Shown here: positions 1-8,316 of the stretch, piece after piece | How positions within the stretch are numbered: position 1 is the first letter of the stretch | How the letters are laid out: every line of letters starts with the position of its first letter | Notes under the pieces: generated by a model | Database searches by the model: none | What the model was told of the DNA's origin: nothing | What the model saw: the letters and a program-made list of their open reading frames with translations, nothing else | Source of the DNA: Qipengyuania sp. | GTDB taxonomy: Bacteria > Pseudomonadota > Alphaproteobacteria > Sphingomonadales > Sphingomonadaceae | Assembly: GCA_019745075.1 (NCBI GenBank) | Contig: JAIETR010000075.1 | Coordinates: 1-32,626 of the forward strand | Length of the DNA: 32,626 nucleotides | Direction of reading: 5' to 3' | Made by a program: the position numbers and the translations under genes

Positions 1-405
1 TGGTTCTGGCTCGGGCGATACTGGGGCAAGCATAAGCTCGCGCCCTTCATAGCCAAACACGGCCGCTGGCTGACGCTGGAATGGCAGGATGTCGAGAAGG
101 GGCAGAAGTTCTTCCGCCGCCACGGCCACTGGGTGGTGTTCGCGTTGCGTTTCTCGCCGTTCCTGCGGACGATGATCTCTTTGCCCGCGGGCCTGTCGCG
201 GATGAGCAAGCTCAAGTTCGTCGCCTTCACCACGGCGGGGGTGTTCGTGTGGAACCTGCTGCTGGTCGAGGGCGGGCGGCGGCTGTCGCTGTGGATGGCG
301 GAATCGCAGTATATTCTCGGCTGGATCGTCGCTGGCTGCGTGGTGCTCGCGGTCCTCGGCTACATCTGGCGCGTACTCACCTGGAAGCCGCGCGCCGAGC
401 GCTAG
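1..405 (+). CDS. DedA-family membrane protein (3' part only)
   Basis: The gene is cut by the left window edge; the frame is open from base 1 and ends at TAG 403-405, giving the last 134 residues. The fragment holds the DedA/VTT (SNARE-associated) signature: a YWGKH stretch, then a reentrant-loop-like segment RFSPFLRTMISLPAGLSRM, then two hydrophobic segments (VAFTTAGVFVWNLLLV and YILGWIVAGCVVLAVLGYI) and a short basic tail. DedA proteins are inner-membrane proteins linked to lipid-carrier or phospholipid translocation and to envelope integrity; the substrate cannot be read from this fragment. It is convergent with xerC, with only 9 bp between the two stop codons. Family assignment is firm, specific role unknown. 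Confidence 0.85.
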   Translation, partial: WFWLGRYWGKHKLAPFIAKHGRWLTLEWQDVEKGQKFFRRHGHWVVFALRFSPFLRTMISLPAGLSRMSKLKFVAFTTAGVFVWNLLLVEGGRRLSLWMAESQYILGWIVAGCVVLAVLGYIWRVLTWKPRAER

Positions 406-414
406 GCCAAGCTC

Positions 415-1305
415 TCACGCCCTGGGGTGCGCGGCGCGATAAGTGTCGAGCAGCGTCGCGGCATCGACCTTGGTGTAGATCTGCGTCGAGCCCAGGCTGG
501 CGTGGCCGAGCAGCTCCTGCAGGCTCCTGAGGTCCGCGCCCGCGCTCAGCAGATGCGTCGCGAAGCTGTGGCGCAGCGCGTGCGGCGTGGCGGTGGCGGG
601 GAGGCCGAGCACCGCGCGGGCCCGCGCCACCGCCTTCTGGACCATGCCCTGCGACAAAGGCCCGCCCCTGGCGCCGCGAAACAGCGGCTCGGATGGTGAC
701 GGCGGCCAGGGGCAGCGGCGGACATAATCGGCCACCGCCTCGCGCACGATCGGCAGGATCGGGACCACGCGCTGCTTGTTGCCCTTGCCGGTGACCGTCA
801 GCCGCTCGCCGAGCGGGTGGTCGGCGCCGCCGAGCGACAGCGCCTCGGCGATCCGCAGGCCCGCGCCATAGAGCAGCAGCAGCACCGCCCGGTCGCGCGC
901 GCCGATCCATTCCTCCTCCGCCTGGCCAGCGACCTCGGCGGCGAGATTGACCGCCTCGTCGGGAGTGACCGGACGGGGCAGGCCCTTCTTGATCCGCGGA
1001 CCGCGCAGCCGCGGCGGCGCGGTCTCGGCCTCGCCCGCCCGCGCCCGGGCGAAGGCGATGAAAGCCTTGAGCGCCGAGAGCTCGCGCGCCGCCGAAACAT
1101 TGCCGAGCCCCTCCGCGCGGCGCGCGGCGAGCTGGGCGCGCAGGGCGGGGCCGTCGATCCGCGCCAAATCGCGCCAGCTTTCCGCGGCGGTCCGCGCGAT
1201 CAGCCGCGCCGCCGCGCCGCCATAGGCGCGCACGGTATGCGGCGAGCGGCGGCGGCCCTCGGCAAGGTGGCCGCGCCAGGCCTCCAGCATGTCCGCGCCG
1301 GTCAT
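415..1305 (-). CDS. xerC: Tyrosine recombinase XerC
   Basis: 296 residues, the normal XerC/XerD length. The N-terminal SAM-like core-binding domain (about residues 5-90) precedes the catalytic domain. All catalytic residues of the family are visible: R151 (GAGLRIAEAL), K174 (GKGNKQR), H242 and R245 (HALRHSFATHLL), H268 (LGHASL) and nucleophile Y277 (TQIYTKV). XerC acts with XerD and FtsK at dif to resolve chromosome dimers. The start overlaps the last 4 bases of hemW (1302-1305), so the two are almost certainly co-transcribed and translationally coupled. XerC rather than XerD is inferred from general similarity and context. No phage or integron genes are adjacent, which favours the housekeeping role over a mobile integrase. 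Confidence 0.85.
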   Translation of the reverse strand: MTGADMLEAWRGHLAEGRRRSPHTVRAYGGAAARLIARTAAESWRDLARIDGPALRAQLAARRAEGLGNVSAARELSALKAFIAFARARAGEAETAPPRLRGPRIKKGLPRPVTPDEAVNLAAEVAGQAEEEWIGARDRAVLLLLYGAGLRIAEALSLGGADHPLGERLTVTGKGNKQRVVPILPIVREAVADYVRRCPWPPSPSEPLFRGARGGPLSQGMVQKAVARARAVLGLPATATPHALRHSFATHLLSAGADLRSLQELLGHASLGSTQIYTKVDAATLLDTYRAAHPRA

Positions 1306-2477
1306 GCCGCCTCGCTCGCCAGCGCGACCAACTCGGGCAGCAGCGCGTCGAGCAGCGGCATCCCGCGCTCGGTCACGATCAGCCGCGCCCCGTCGGTTCG
1401 CACCAGTCCCCGCGCTTCGTAAAGCGCCAGCTTGCGGGCATCGATCATCGCCTCGCGCGCCAGCCCCAGGCGGTGCGCCAGCGCGGCGGGGTCGATCCCC
1501 TCGGCCAGCCTCAGCCCCATCATCAGCGCTTCCTCGGCCTGTTCGCGCGCCGGGAGCACGCGCTCCTCGCTCACGCCATGCCCATGCCGCGCCACCGCCG
1601 CCAGATAGTTCTCGGGCTTGCGGTGCCGGACGGTCGCGATCCCGCCGCGCCGCCCGTGCGCGCCGGGTCCGATCCCGGCGTAGTCCCGATAGCGCCAGTA
1701 GACGAGGTTGTGGCGGCTCTCGCGGCCGGGCCGCGCGTGGTTGCTGATCTCGTAGGCGGGAAGTCCCGCGGCGGCGGCGGCGGCGCGGGTCAGGGCGAAA
1801 AGGTCCGCGGCGCGGTCATCGTCCAGCGGGAGAAGGGCGCCCCGGCGCACATCGCTGGCGAAGCGCGTGCCCGGCTCGATGGTGAGCTGATAGAGCGAGA
1901 TGTGCTCGGTCCCGAAGCCGAGCGCGCGTTCCAGCTCGCGCCGCCACGCCGCTTCGGATTGATCCGGGCGGGCATAGATGAGATCGATCGAGACGCGCGC
2001 GAAATGGCGCTGCGCCGTGGTCAGCGCGGCCAGCGCCTCGTCCGCCGAATGCAGCCGGCCGAGCATCCGCAGCGCGGCGTCCTCGAGCGCCTGCACGCCC
2101 AGCGAGACCCGGTTGATCCCGGCGACGGCGAGCGCCGCGAAATTGTCGGCCTCGACCGAGGAAGGGTTGGCCTCGAGCGTGACCTCGATATCCTCGGCGA
2201 AACCGAACCGCCGCTCCGCCGCTGCGAGGATGTTCGCGACCAGCGCGGGCGGCATCAGGCTGGGTGTGCCGCCCCCGAAGAACACGCTTCCCAGCGGTGC
2301 GCGGCCCGGGCGCCTCGCTTCAAGCTCCAGATCGGCGAGCAGCGCGCGCTCCCAATCCGCGACCGAAATGCGATCCCGCACATGGCTGTTGAAGTCGCAA
2401 TAGGGGCATTTGGCCAGACAGAATGGCCAATGCACATAGAGGGCCAGAGGGAGGGCGTGGGGGGCGGGTTCGATCAT
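1302..2477 (-). CDS. hemW: HemW, radical SAM heme chaperone-like protein
   Basis: 391 residues. The radical SAM [4Fe-4S] motif CxxxCxxC is at C20, C24 and C27 (PFCLAKCPYCDFNSHV), followed by FFGGGTPSLM, the SAM-binding GGGTP signature. The length and the absence of the extra N-terminal region of true HemN indicate HemW, a heme-binding protein thought to deliver heme, rather than oxygen-independent coproporphyrinogen oxidase; older annotations call it HemN-like. The ATG at 2475-2477 is the natural start. The gene is divergent from the CAP-domain gene (35 bp between starts) and overlaps xerC downstream. In many alphaproteobacteria it directly follows rdgB; here a plus-strand gene intervenes. 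Confidence 0.88.
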   Translation of the reverse strand: MIEPAPHALPLALYVHWPFCLAKCPYCDFNSHVRDRISVADWERALLADLELEARRPGRAPLGSVFFGGGTPSLMPPALVANILAAAERRFGFAEDIEVTLEANPSSVEADNFAALAVAGINRVSLGVQALEDAALRMLGRLHSADEALAALTTAQRHFARVSIDLIYARPDQSEAAWRRELERALGFGTEHISLYQLTIEPGTRFASDVRRGALLPLDDDRAADLFALTRAAAAAAGLPAYEISNHARPGRESRHNLVYWRYRDYAGIGPGAHGRRGGIATVRHRKPENYLAAVARHGHGVSEERVLPAREQAEEALMMGLRLAEGIDPAALAHRLGLAREAMIDARKLALYEARGLVRTDGARLIVTERGMPLLDALLPELVALASEAA

Positions 2478-2512
2478 GGAAAATTAACCAGTCAGTGCGT
2501 AGAGCGAAGGTA

Positions 2513-3076
2513 ATGGGTCGGGTTCGTTCCTCGTGGGGTCTGCGCGAAGCGCTCGGCGTTGTTTGTGCCCTAGCGGGCGCCGCTTCGGCAAGCGCCGCGC
2601 CGCTGCGGAGCGCGCAGATTCCGCATACCCAACCGCGCGCCAGCGAGGCCGAGCGCTTGCTTGTGGTCCACAATGCGGAGCGGACGCGGCTGGGCCTGCC
2701 GCCCCTGGCGTGGAATTCCGCGCTGGCGCGCGACGCCGGCGATTACGCCAGGAAAATGCTCGCGCGCGGCCAGCTGCGACACGCCAGCCCTTCCGACCGC
2801 AAGAACAACGGCGAGAACCTTTGGATGGGTACCGCCGGCGCGTGGGATTCCGCCGCGATGGTCGGGATGTTCCTCGACGAACGTCGCTATTTCCGCCCCG
2901 CCGCCTTCCCCGACGTGTCGCTGACCGGCAACTGGACCGACGTGGGCCACTATTCCCAGATCGTGTGGCGCGAAACCAGGGAAGTGGGCTGCGCCCTCGA
3001 CACCGGCAACGGCAAGGACGTGCTGGTGTGCCGCTATCATCCCGCGGGCAATGTGATGGGAAAGAACCCCTACTGA
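2513..3076 (+). CDS. Secreted CAP-domain (SCP/PR1-like) protein
   Basis: 187 residues from the ATG at 2513, which has an AGAGCGAAGG ribosome site just upstream; the frame is open further back (2423) but that would run into hemW. Residues ~10-28 form a signal peptide ending in ASASAA. The mature part is one CAP domain: HNAERTRLGLPPLAWN, the helix around ARDAGDYARKM, the NNGENLW segment, GHYSQIVWRETREVGCA and a final CRYHPAGN block. The CAP-type His and Glu positions (H of GHYSQ, E of GENLW) are present. CAP proteins are extracellular or periplasmic; a bacterial substrate is not known. The gene lies on the opposite strand between rdgB and hemW, with its stop 1 base from the rdgB stop. Confidence 0.85.
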   Translation: MGRVRSSWGLREALGVVCALAGAASASAAPLRSAQIPHTQPRASEAERLLVVHNAERTRLGLPPLAWNSALARDAGDYARKMLARGQLRHASPSDRKNNGENLWMGTAGAWDSAAMVGMFLDERRYFRPAAFPDVSLTGNWTDVGHYSQIVWRETREVGCALDTGNGKDVLVCRYHPAGNVMGKNPY

Positions 3077-3077
3077 T

Positions 3078-3704
3078 CTAGCCGAACTGCTCGGCGACGA
3101 GCTTGGCGAAGGCGTCGGCGCGGTGACTGATGCGATGCTTTTCCTCGGGATCGAGTTCGGCGAAGGTTTCCTCGCGGCCGAGCGGCACGAACACCGGATC
3201 GTAGCCGAAGCCCATCGTCCCGCGCGGCGGCCAGGTCAGCGTTCCGGGCGCGGTCCCCTCGTATACCGCGCTCTCGCCATCGGGCCAGGCGATCGCCAGC
3301 ACGCAGTGGAAGGCGCAGGCGCGCAAAGCGCCGGGCCCGAGCGCCTGGAGCATCCCCTCCACCTTGCCCATCGCCATGTACCAGTCGCGCCCCGGCTTGC
3401 CCTCGAACCACTGCCGTTCGGCCCAATCGGCGGTGTAGACCCCGGGCCGCCCATCGAGCGCCGCGACGCTCAGCCCGCTGTCGTCGGCCAGCGCCGCGAG
3501 GCCCGAGGCTTCCGCCGCCGCGCGCGCTTTGAGCAGCGCGTTCTCGACGAAGCTGGCGCCCGTCTCGGCGGGCTCGGCCAGCCCGAGCGAGCCGGCGCTG
3601 AGGCACTTGACGCCATGCGGCTCGAGCAGCGCGGCGATCTCCTTCAGCTTGCCGGCGTTGTGCGTGGCGATCACCAGCGATCCCGAGCCGAGTCTTCGCG
3701 GCAT
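3078..3704 (-). CDS. rdgB: RdgB/HAM1 non-canonical purine NTP pyrophosphatase
   Basis: 208 residues, the usual length. It hydrolyses dITP, XTP and ITP to monophosphates, keeping deaminated purines out of nucleic acids. Family motifs: VIATHNAGKLKEI near the N-terminus (substrate phosphate contact), ALADDSGLSVAALDGRPGVYTADWA (the catalytic and metal-binding Asp pair in DDSG), GFGYDPVFVP and EKHRISHRADAFAKL near the C-terminus. It lies downstream of rph on the same strand, separated by a 125-bp gap that contains a large inverted repeat. Its stop is tail-to-tail with the CAP gene (1 base apart). Confident assignment. Confidence 0.92.
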   Translation of the reverse strand: MPRRLGSGSLVIATHNAGKLKEIAALLEPHGVKCLSAGSLGLAEPAETGASFVENALLKARAAAEASGLAALADDSGLSVAALDGRPGVYTADWAERQWFEGKPGRDWYMAMGKVEGMLQALGPGALRACAFHCVLAIAWPDGESAVYEGTAPGTLTWPPRGTMGFGYDPVFVPLGREETFAELDPEEKHRISHRADAFAKLVAEQFG

Positions 3705-3711
3705 CTTACAA

Positions 3712-3795
3712 CCCCCGCTCGTGCTGAGCCTGTCGAAGCACGCCTGCGCGACGGTTCCGCCAGCCGTCCTTCGACAGGCTCAGGACGAGCGGGGG
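3712..3795. repeat. Inverted repeat, GACAGGCTCAG family (copy 1)
   Basis: Arms 3712-3742 and 3765-3795 (31 bp each, two mismatches) flank a 22-base loop. The arms share the core GAGCCTGTCGAAG. It lies between rph and rdgB and could fold into a strong hairpin in the rph-rdgB transcript, so it may attenuate or stabilise it. Related copies are at 14848-14919, 23070-23165 and, in frame, inside pdhC at 29792-29878. Confidence 0.9.
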
Positions 3796-3829
3796 GAGGG
3801 AAATGGGCACCATGGGCTTGGCTATTCGC

Positions 3830-4546
3830 TCATCCCCGCACCGCCGCTTCCTGCGCCGCGAAGATGCGCTCGCAGCCCATGCGGGCGAGGCGAAGCAGGC
3901 GCAGCAGTGCTTCCTCGTCGTAGCACACGCCCTCGGCGGTCGCCTGAACCTCGGCGATCTTCCCGCCCTCGATCAGCACGAAATTGGCGTCGGCGTCGGC
4001 CGAGGAGTCCTCGGGATAGTCAAGGTCGAGCACCGGCGTGCCCTGGTGAATGCCGCAGGACACCGCCGCCACCTTGGCGATGATCGGGTCCTCCTTGAGC
4101 GCGCCCGTCTCGAGGAGCCCGTCGACCGCGAGGCGCAGCGCCACCCAGGCGCCCGAGATCGCCGCCGTGCGGGTGCCGCCGTCGGCCTGGATCACGTCGC
4201 AATCGAGCACGATCTGGCGCTCGCCCAGCTTCCTCAGATCCACCACGGCGCGTAAGGAACGCCCGATAAGTCGCTGGATTTCCTGCGTCCGCCCGGACTG
4301 CTTGCCGCGCGCCGCCTCGCGGTCGCCACGGGTGTGGGTGGCGCGGGGCAGCATCGAGTATTCGCCGGTGACCCAGCCCGAGCCCTTGCCGCGCAGCCAC
4401 GGCGGGATACGGTCCTCGACGCTGGCGGTGCACAGCACCTTGGTGTCGCCGAAGCCGATCAGGCACGAGCCTTCGGCATGGCGCGTGAAGCCGGTTTCGA
4501 TGGCGATGGCGCGCATTTCGTCGGGCGCGCGGCCGGATGGTCGCAT
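3830..4546 (-). CDS. rph: Ribonuclease PH
   Basis: 238 residues, full length for this phosphorolytic 3'-5' exoribonuclease, which trims tRNA 3' ends using inorganic phosphate. Visible signatures: [12 protein letters not shown] at the N-terminus, [37 protein letters not shown], the phosphate-binding region around [18 protein letters not shown], and [19 protein letters not shown]. The start ATG (4544-4546) is preceded on its strand by AAGGTGA, a good ribosome site. It is divergent from hrcA across a 177-bp region that contains a long inverted repeat. Confidence 0.95.
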   Translation of the reverse strand: MRPSGRAPDEMRAIAIETGFTRHAEGSCLIGFGDTKVLCTASVEDRIPPWLRGKGSGWVTGEYSMLPRATHTRGDREAARGKQSGRTQEIQRLIGRSLRAVVDLRKLGERQIVLDCDVIQADGGTRTAAISGAWVALRLAVDGLLETGALKEDPIIAKVAAVSCGIHQGTPVLDLDYPEDSSADADANFVLIEGGKIAEVQATAEGVCYDEEALLRLLRLARMGCERIFAAQEAAVRG

Positions 4547-4562
4547 ATCTGGTCACCTTTAT

Positions 4563-4662
4563 CCGTTCGCCCCGAGGAGGGACAGAGCGCTAGCGAAGGC
4601 CCGTCTCGAAGGGCCCTTCGAGACGCCTCGGCCATGCGGCTTCGGCGCCTCGGGGCGAACGG
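4563..4662. repeat. Nested palindrome between rph and hrcA
   Basis: Outer arms 4563-4577 and 4648-4662 (CCGTTCGCCCCGAGG and its exact reverse complement, 15 bp) enclose a second perfect palindrome at 4603-4624 (11-bp arms, GTCTCGAAGGG, no loop). It lies in the divergent rph/hrcA intergenic region, upstream of the hrcA promoter candidate. It resembles the dispersed repeat families elsewhere in the window but has its own core. Confidence 0.85.
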
Positions 4663-4688
4663 GGTGGGGGCTAGTAGGCTGTGGCCCC

Positions 4689-4716
4689 TTGAGGCCGCAA
4701 GGGGAGGGTCTAGATA
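4689..4716 (+). promoter_or_regulatory. Candidate sigma-70 promoter of hrcA, possibly leaderless
   Basis: TTGAGG (4689-4694), 16-base spacer, TAGATA (4711-4716). The predicted transcription start falls at about 4723-4724, the A of the hrcA ATG. The -35 overlaps a small dyad, CCCCTTG (4685-4691) with CAAGGGG (4698-4704). No ribosome-binding sequence lies between the -10 and the ATG. Confidence 0.4.
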
Positions 4717-4723
4717 AATACCC

Positions 4724-5770
4724 ATGCCGCCCACTCCGTCCCCGCCGCTGACCGACATGACAGACCGCGCCCGCGACATCTTCCGCCTGGTCGTCGAAGG
4801 CTATCTCGACAGCGGGCATCCGGTGGGATCGAAGGCGCTGGCGGGCGGCGGTGGGGTCAATCTTTCGCCGGCCTCGATCCGTTCGGTGCTGGCCGAGCTC
4901 GAGGGCTTGGGCTTGCTCGCCGCTCCCCACACCAGTGCCGGGCGAATGCCGACCGAGAGCGGGCTGAGGCTGTTCGTCGACGCGATGATGCAGGTGGGCG
5001 AGCCGAGCGAGCACGAACGCGCCGCGATCGAGCAGCGTCTGCACAGCGCCGGACCGATCGAACAGGCGCTCGAACAGGCCAGCGCGCTGCTCTCCGAGCT
5101 CTCGGGCGCGGCCGGAATCGTGATGGTGCCCACCCGCGAGCCGCGGCTGGCGCAGGTCAAACTGATGCGGATCGCGCCGGGCCGGGCGCTCGCGGTGCTG
5201 GTGGGCGAGGACGGGGCGGTCGAGAACCGGCTGTTCGACACCGCCGATGGCGACGCCCCGCTCGAGCAGGCCGCGAACTATCTCCAGGCGCGGATGACCG
5301 GGCGGACGCTGTCCGAAGCCGCCACCGAGATCGCCGCCGAGATCGCGGGCGGGAGGTCCGCGCTCGACGCCGCCAGCGCCGACCTGGTGAGCCGCGGCCT
5401 CGCGGTGTGGAGCGAGGATGCGGCGCGGCGCCCGGTGCTGATCGTGCGCGGCCAGGCCAAGCTGCTCGACGAAGCCGCGCTCGGCGACATCGAGCGCGTT
5501 CGTTCGCTGCTCGAGGAACTCGAGAGCCGCGAGGCGGTCGCGCGCCTGCTCGATCGCGCGCGCCGGGCACAGGCGATGCGCATCTTCATCGGCAGCGAGA
5601 ACCGGCTGTTCTCGCTCTCGGGCTCCTCGGTCATCGCCTCGCCCTATCGCGACCGCGAGGGACGGGTGGTGGGCGTGCTCGGCGTGATCGGGCCCACCCG
5701 GTTGAATTACGCGCGGGTTGTGCCCATGGTGGATTTCACGGCCCGCCAGCTGGCCAAACGTATCGGATAG
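4724..5770 (+). CDS. hrcA: HrcA, heat-inducible transcription repressor
   Basis: 348 residues. An N-terminal winged-helix segment (TDRARDIFRLVVEGYLDSG then HPVGSKAL and LSPASIRSVLAELEGLGLL) carries the HrcA DNA-binding signature; HTSAGRMPTESGLRLFVD follows, and the C-terminus has IFIGSENRLFSLSGSSVI and VGVLGVIGPTRLNYARVVPMVD. HrcA represses groESL/dnaK-type genes by binding CIRCE and needs GroEL to fold. I saw no CIRCE inverted repeat in this window, so its targets are presumably elsewhere. The ATG at 4724 is taken as the start; an in-frame ATG at 4757 would give a protein 11 residues shorter. grpE follows 12 bp after the stop, indicating an operon. Confidence 0.93.
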   Translation: MPPTPSPPLTDMTDRARDIFRLVVEGYLDSGHPVGSKALAGGGGVNLSPASIRSVLAELEGLGLLAAPHTSAGRMPTESGLRLFVDAMMQVGEPSEHERAAIEQRLHSAGPIEQALEQASALLSELSGAAGIVMVPTREPRLAQVKLMRIAPGRALAVLVGEDGAVENRLFDTADGDAPLEQAANYLQARMTGRTLSEAATEIAAEIAGGRSALDAASADLVSRGLAVWSEDAARRPVLIVRGQAKLLDEAALGDIERVRSLLEELESREAVARLLDRARRAQAMRIFIGSENRLFSLSGSSVIASPYRDREGRVVGVLGVIGPTRLNYARVVPMVDFTARQLAKRIG

Positions 5771-5782
5771 GGTGGTAATTTC

Positions 5783-6364
5783 GTGATCGACGACACCAGG
5801 GACACGCCGCGCGACGAAGCGGTGGAGAAGGAGCTCGAAGGTATTCCGCCGGAGCTTCGCGAAGGCGGCGAGGAGACGAAGGACGCGGAGGGCGACGATC
5901 CCGTCGCCCGGTTGCGCGCCGACCTCGATGCCGCGAAGCAGGAGGTGCTCTACGCCCGCGCCGACACGCAGAATCTGCGCCGCCGCATGGAGAAGGAAGT
6001 GCAGGATGCGCGTTCATACGCCTCGACAGGTTTCGCCCGCGACATTCTGAGCGTGGCCGACAACCTGGCCCGCGCGATCGAGGCGATCCCGGCCGAGCTG
6101 CACGATGACGAGCGGATGAAGGTGTTCGTCACCGGGATCGAGGCAACCCAGCGCGAGCTCGACAAGGTGTTCGGTCAGCACGGCATCACCCGCATCGCGG
6201 CCACCGGCCTGCCGCTCGATCCCAACCAGCACCAGGCCATGCTCGAGATTCCCAGCGAGGAGCACGAGCCCGGCACGGTGGTGCAGGAGATGCAGCCCGG
6301 TTACATGATCAAGGACCGGCTGCTCCGCCCCGCGATGGTGGGCGTCGCGAAGAAGCCGGACTGA
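5783..6364 (+). CDS. grpE: GrpE, nucleotide exchange factor of DnaK
   Basis: 193 residues from a GTG start (5783), 12 bp after hrcA. An acidic, disordered N-terminus (~50 residues rich in E and D) precedes the long coiled-coil helix (ARLRADLDAAKQEVLYARADTQNLRRRMEKE), then the GrpE signature around FARDILSVADNLARAIEAIP and the beta-wing domain with TGLPLDPNQHQAMLEIPSEE, GTVVQEMQPGYMIKDRLLRPAMVGVAK. GrpE releases ADP from DnaK; its partners dnaK and dnaJ lie 5.3 kb downstream on the same strand. Confident. Confidence 0.94.
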   Translation: MIDDTRDTPRDEAVEKELEGIPPELREGGEETKDAEGDDPVARLRADLDAAKQEVLYARADTQNLRRRMEKEVQDARSYASTGFARDILSVADNLARAIEAIPAELHDDERMKVFVTGIEATQRELDKVFGQHGITRIAATGLPLDPNQHQAMLEIPSEEHEPGTVVQEMQPGYMIKDRLLRPAMVGVAKKPD

Positions 6365-6510
6365 GTGGCTGCGCCGCGGCGGGAAAGCGTTTTCCTACAC
6401 GGAGATGGTGCTGCTATCATCCGCGAATCATGATCTGTTCTCGAAATCGCGGCCCCCTTGTGCGGTCAATGTGTCGCTTTTTCGCCTTTTTATTGTTACT
6501 TAACAGGGGC

Positions 6511-8316
6511 ATGAGTGGGGTGACACATGGGCGACAGGTGTCACCCTTGTCGCCGCCACCCACACGGAGCGCACGGTTTGGCTTCCTCGCGATCCTGGCG
6601 CTTGTCGTGGCTGTTCCGGCACGGGCGCAGGATACCGGGGCCGATGCCCGGCTCGCGGCGCTGACCGACAGCTGGTATGCCTATCAGCTCGCCGAATACC
6701 ACCAGATCGAGCAGCCCGATGGCAGCACCGAGGCGGGCGAGCGATACTGGTCGGCAACACCCGCCGCTTACACCGCGCGCGCCGAGCGCGCCCGAGCGAC
6801 GCTGGCGCAGCTCGACGCCATCGCCGCCGCGCAGCTTTCGCCTGCCGCAAAGATCGACGCGGCGGTGTTCCGGACTTTGCTCGAGGAGCAGATCGGCGAT
6901 GCGCGTTTCCGCGAATGGGAGATGCCGTTCAACAGCGACAGCGATTTCTGGAGCTATCTCGCCGAGCCCCGCGCGCTCGAGGATGGCGAGGCCTATCGCC
7001 GCTACATCGCCCGGATGCGCGACCTGCCGCGCTTCTTCGACGAGCAGATCGCCAATGCTCGCAGCGGGCTGAAGCGCGGGTTCTCGGTTCCGGCGGTCAC
7101 GCTGGAGGGGCGCGACGCCTCGATCGCGGCTCATGTCGTGGACGATCCAGAGAAGAGCCCGTTCTGGGCCGCCTTCGCGCAGATGCCGGCGCGCATTCCG
7201 GCGGCTGAGGCGGCGCAGCTCAAGGCCGAAGCGCGCCAGGCGATCGCGCAGAGCGCGGTCCCCGCCTTCCGCAAGCTGCTCTCCTTCTACCGCGACGAAT
7301 ACCTGACCGGCGCGCGCAAGACACTCGCGGCAGAAGCGATGCCCGACGGCAAGGCGTTCTACGCGCAGCAGATCAAGCAATACACAACGCTCGACCTCAC
7401 CGCGGACGAGATCCACCGGACCGGCCTCGCCGAAGTGGCGCGAATCACCGCCGAGATGGAGAAAGTGAAGGCCGACGCGGGGTTCAAAGGCACGCTAGGT
7501 GAGTTCATCACCTTCCTGCGCACCGATCCGCAATTCGTCGCCAAGACTCCCGACGAGCTGATGGGGGTGAGCGCCTATGCCGCCAAGCGAGTGGACGACG
7601 TGCTCGAGAAGTACTTCGGGCTGCTGCCAAGGAAGCGCTTCGGTATCCGCCCGGTCGATCCGGCGATCGCGCCGTTCTACACCGCCGGGCGCGGCGGGCT
7701 CGATGCCTGCCAGATGAACACCTACGATCTGTCGAGCCGGCCGCTCTACAACATCCCTGCACTGACCCTGCACGAATGCGCGCCGGGGCACAGCTTCCAG
7801 ATGGCGCTGGCATTGGAGCGCGAGGCGGCGCCCAAGTTCCGCCGCCAGACCTATTTCTCGGGCTTCGGCGAGGGCTGGGGGCTCTACACCGAATTCCTCG
7901 GCGAGGAGATGGGGATCTACCGCACGCCCTATGAGCGTTTCGGCAAGCTCAGCTACGAGATGTGGCGCGCCGCCAGGCTGGTGATCGACACCGGCATCCA
8001 TTCGAAGGGCTGGAGCCGCGAGCAGGCGATCGCCTATCTCGCCGACCACACCGCGCTGAGCGCGCGCGAGGTCGAGACCGAGGTCGATCGCTACATAAGC
8101 TGGCCGGGCCAGGCGCTGGCCTACAAGCTGGGCGAGATGACGATCCGGAAACAACGCGCGCGCGCCGAGCAGGCGCTCGGGCCCAGGTTCGACATTCGCA
8201 AGTTTCACGATGTGCTGCTCTCGCTGGGTTCGGTGCCGCTGCCGGTGTTCGAGGAGCGCATCGCCGCCTTCATCGCCGACGGCGGACAGGGCTTTCCGGG
8301 AGTGAAATACGACTGA
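6511..8316 (+). CDS. DUF885-family secreted hydrolase
   Basis: From the ATG at 6511 the protein has 601 residues; an in-frame upstream ATG at 6430 would add 27. The 6511 start is preferred because ACAGGGG lies just before it and it leads into a signal peptide (hydrophobic FGFLAILALVVAVPARA, cleavage near ARA-Q). The mature protein is a DUF885 domain with a gluzincin-like zinc motif HECAPGH (H421, E422, H427) and GFGEGWGLYTE with E454 as probable third ligand. DUF885 proteins are predicted metallo-hydrolases or peptidases of the periplasm; substrates are largely unknown. The stop overlaps the start of threonine synthase (TGATG), implying translational coupling. Confidence 0.85.
   Translation: MSGVTHGRQVSPLSPPPTRSARFGFLAILALVVAVPARAQDTGADARLAALTDSWYAYQLAEYHQIEQPDGSTEAGERYWSATPAAYTARAERARATLAQLDAIAAAQLSPAAKIDAAVFRTLLEEQIGDARFREWEMPFNSDSDFWSYLAEPRALEDGEAYRRYIARMRDLPRFFDEQIANARSGLKRGFSVPAVTLEGRDASIAAHVVDDPEKSPFWAAFAQMPARIPAAEAAQLKAEARQAIAQSAVPAFRKLLSFYRDEYLTGARKTLAAEAMPDGKAFYAQQIKQYTTLDLTADEIHRTGLAEVARITAEMEKVKADAGFKGTLGEFITFLRTDPQFVAKTPDELMGVSAYAAKRVDDVLEKYFGLLPRKRFGIRPVDPAIAPFYTAGRGGLDACQMNTYDLSSRPLYNIPALTLHECAPGHSFQMALALEREAAPKFRRQTYFSGFGEGWGLYTEFLGEEMGIYRTPYERFGKLSYEMWRAARLVIDTGIHSKGWSREQAIAYLADHTALSAREVETEVDRYISWPGQALAYKLGEMTIRKQRARAEQALGPRFDIRKFHDVLLSLGSVPLPVFEERIAAFIADGGQGFPGVKYD
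6519..6545. promoter_or_regulatory. Perfect dyad at the DUF885 gene start
   Basis: GGTGACAC (6519-6526) and GTGTCACC (6538-6545) are exact 8-bp inverted arms with an 11-base spacer. The dyad begins 8 bases after the preferred ATG and follows an AT-rich patch (6488-6504) unlike the surrounding GC-rich DNA. It may be an operator or an mRNA hairpin; it could also be a chance palindrome inside the signal-peptide coding region. Confidence 0.35.

Noticed and set aside
415..1305. Tyrosine recombinase as a mobile-element integrase
   Set aside because: Overlaps hemW in a housekeeping operon and has normal XerC size and motifs; no attachment site or phage gene nearby.
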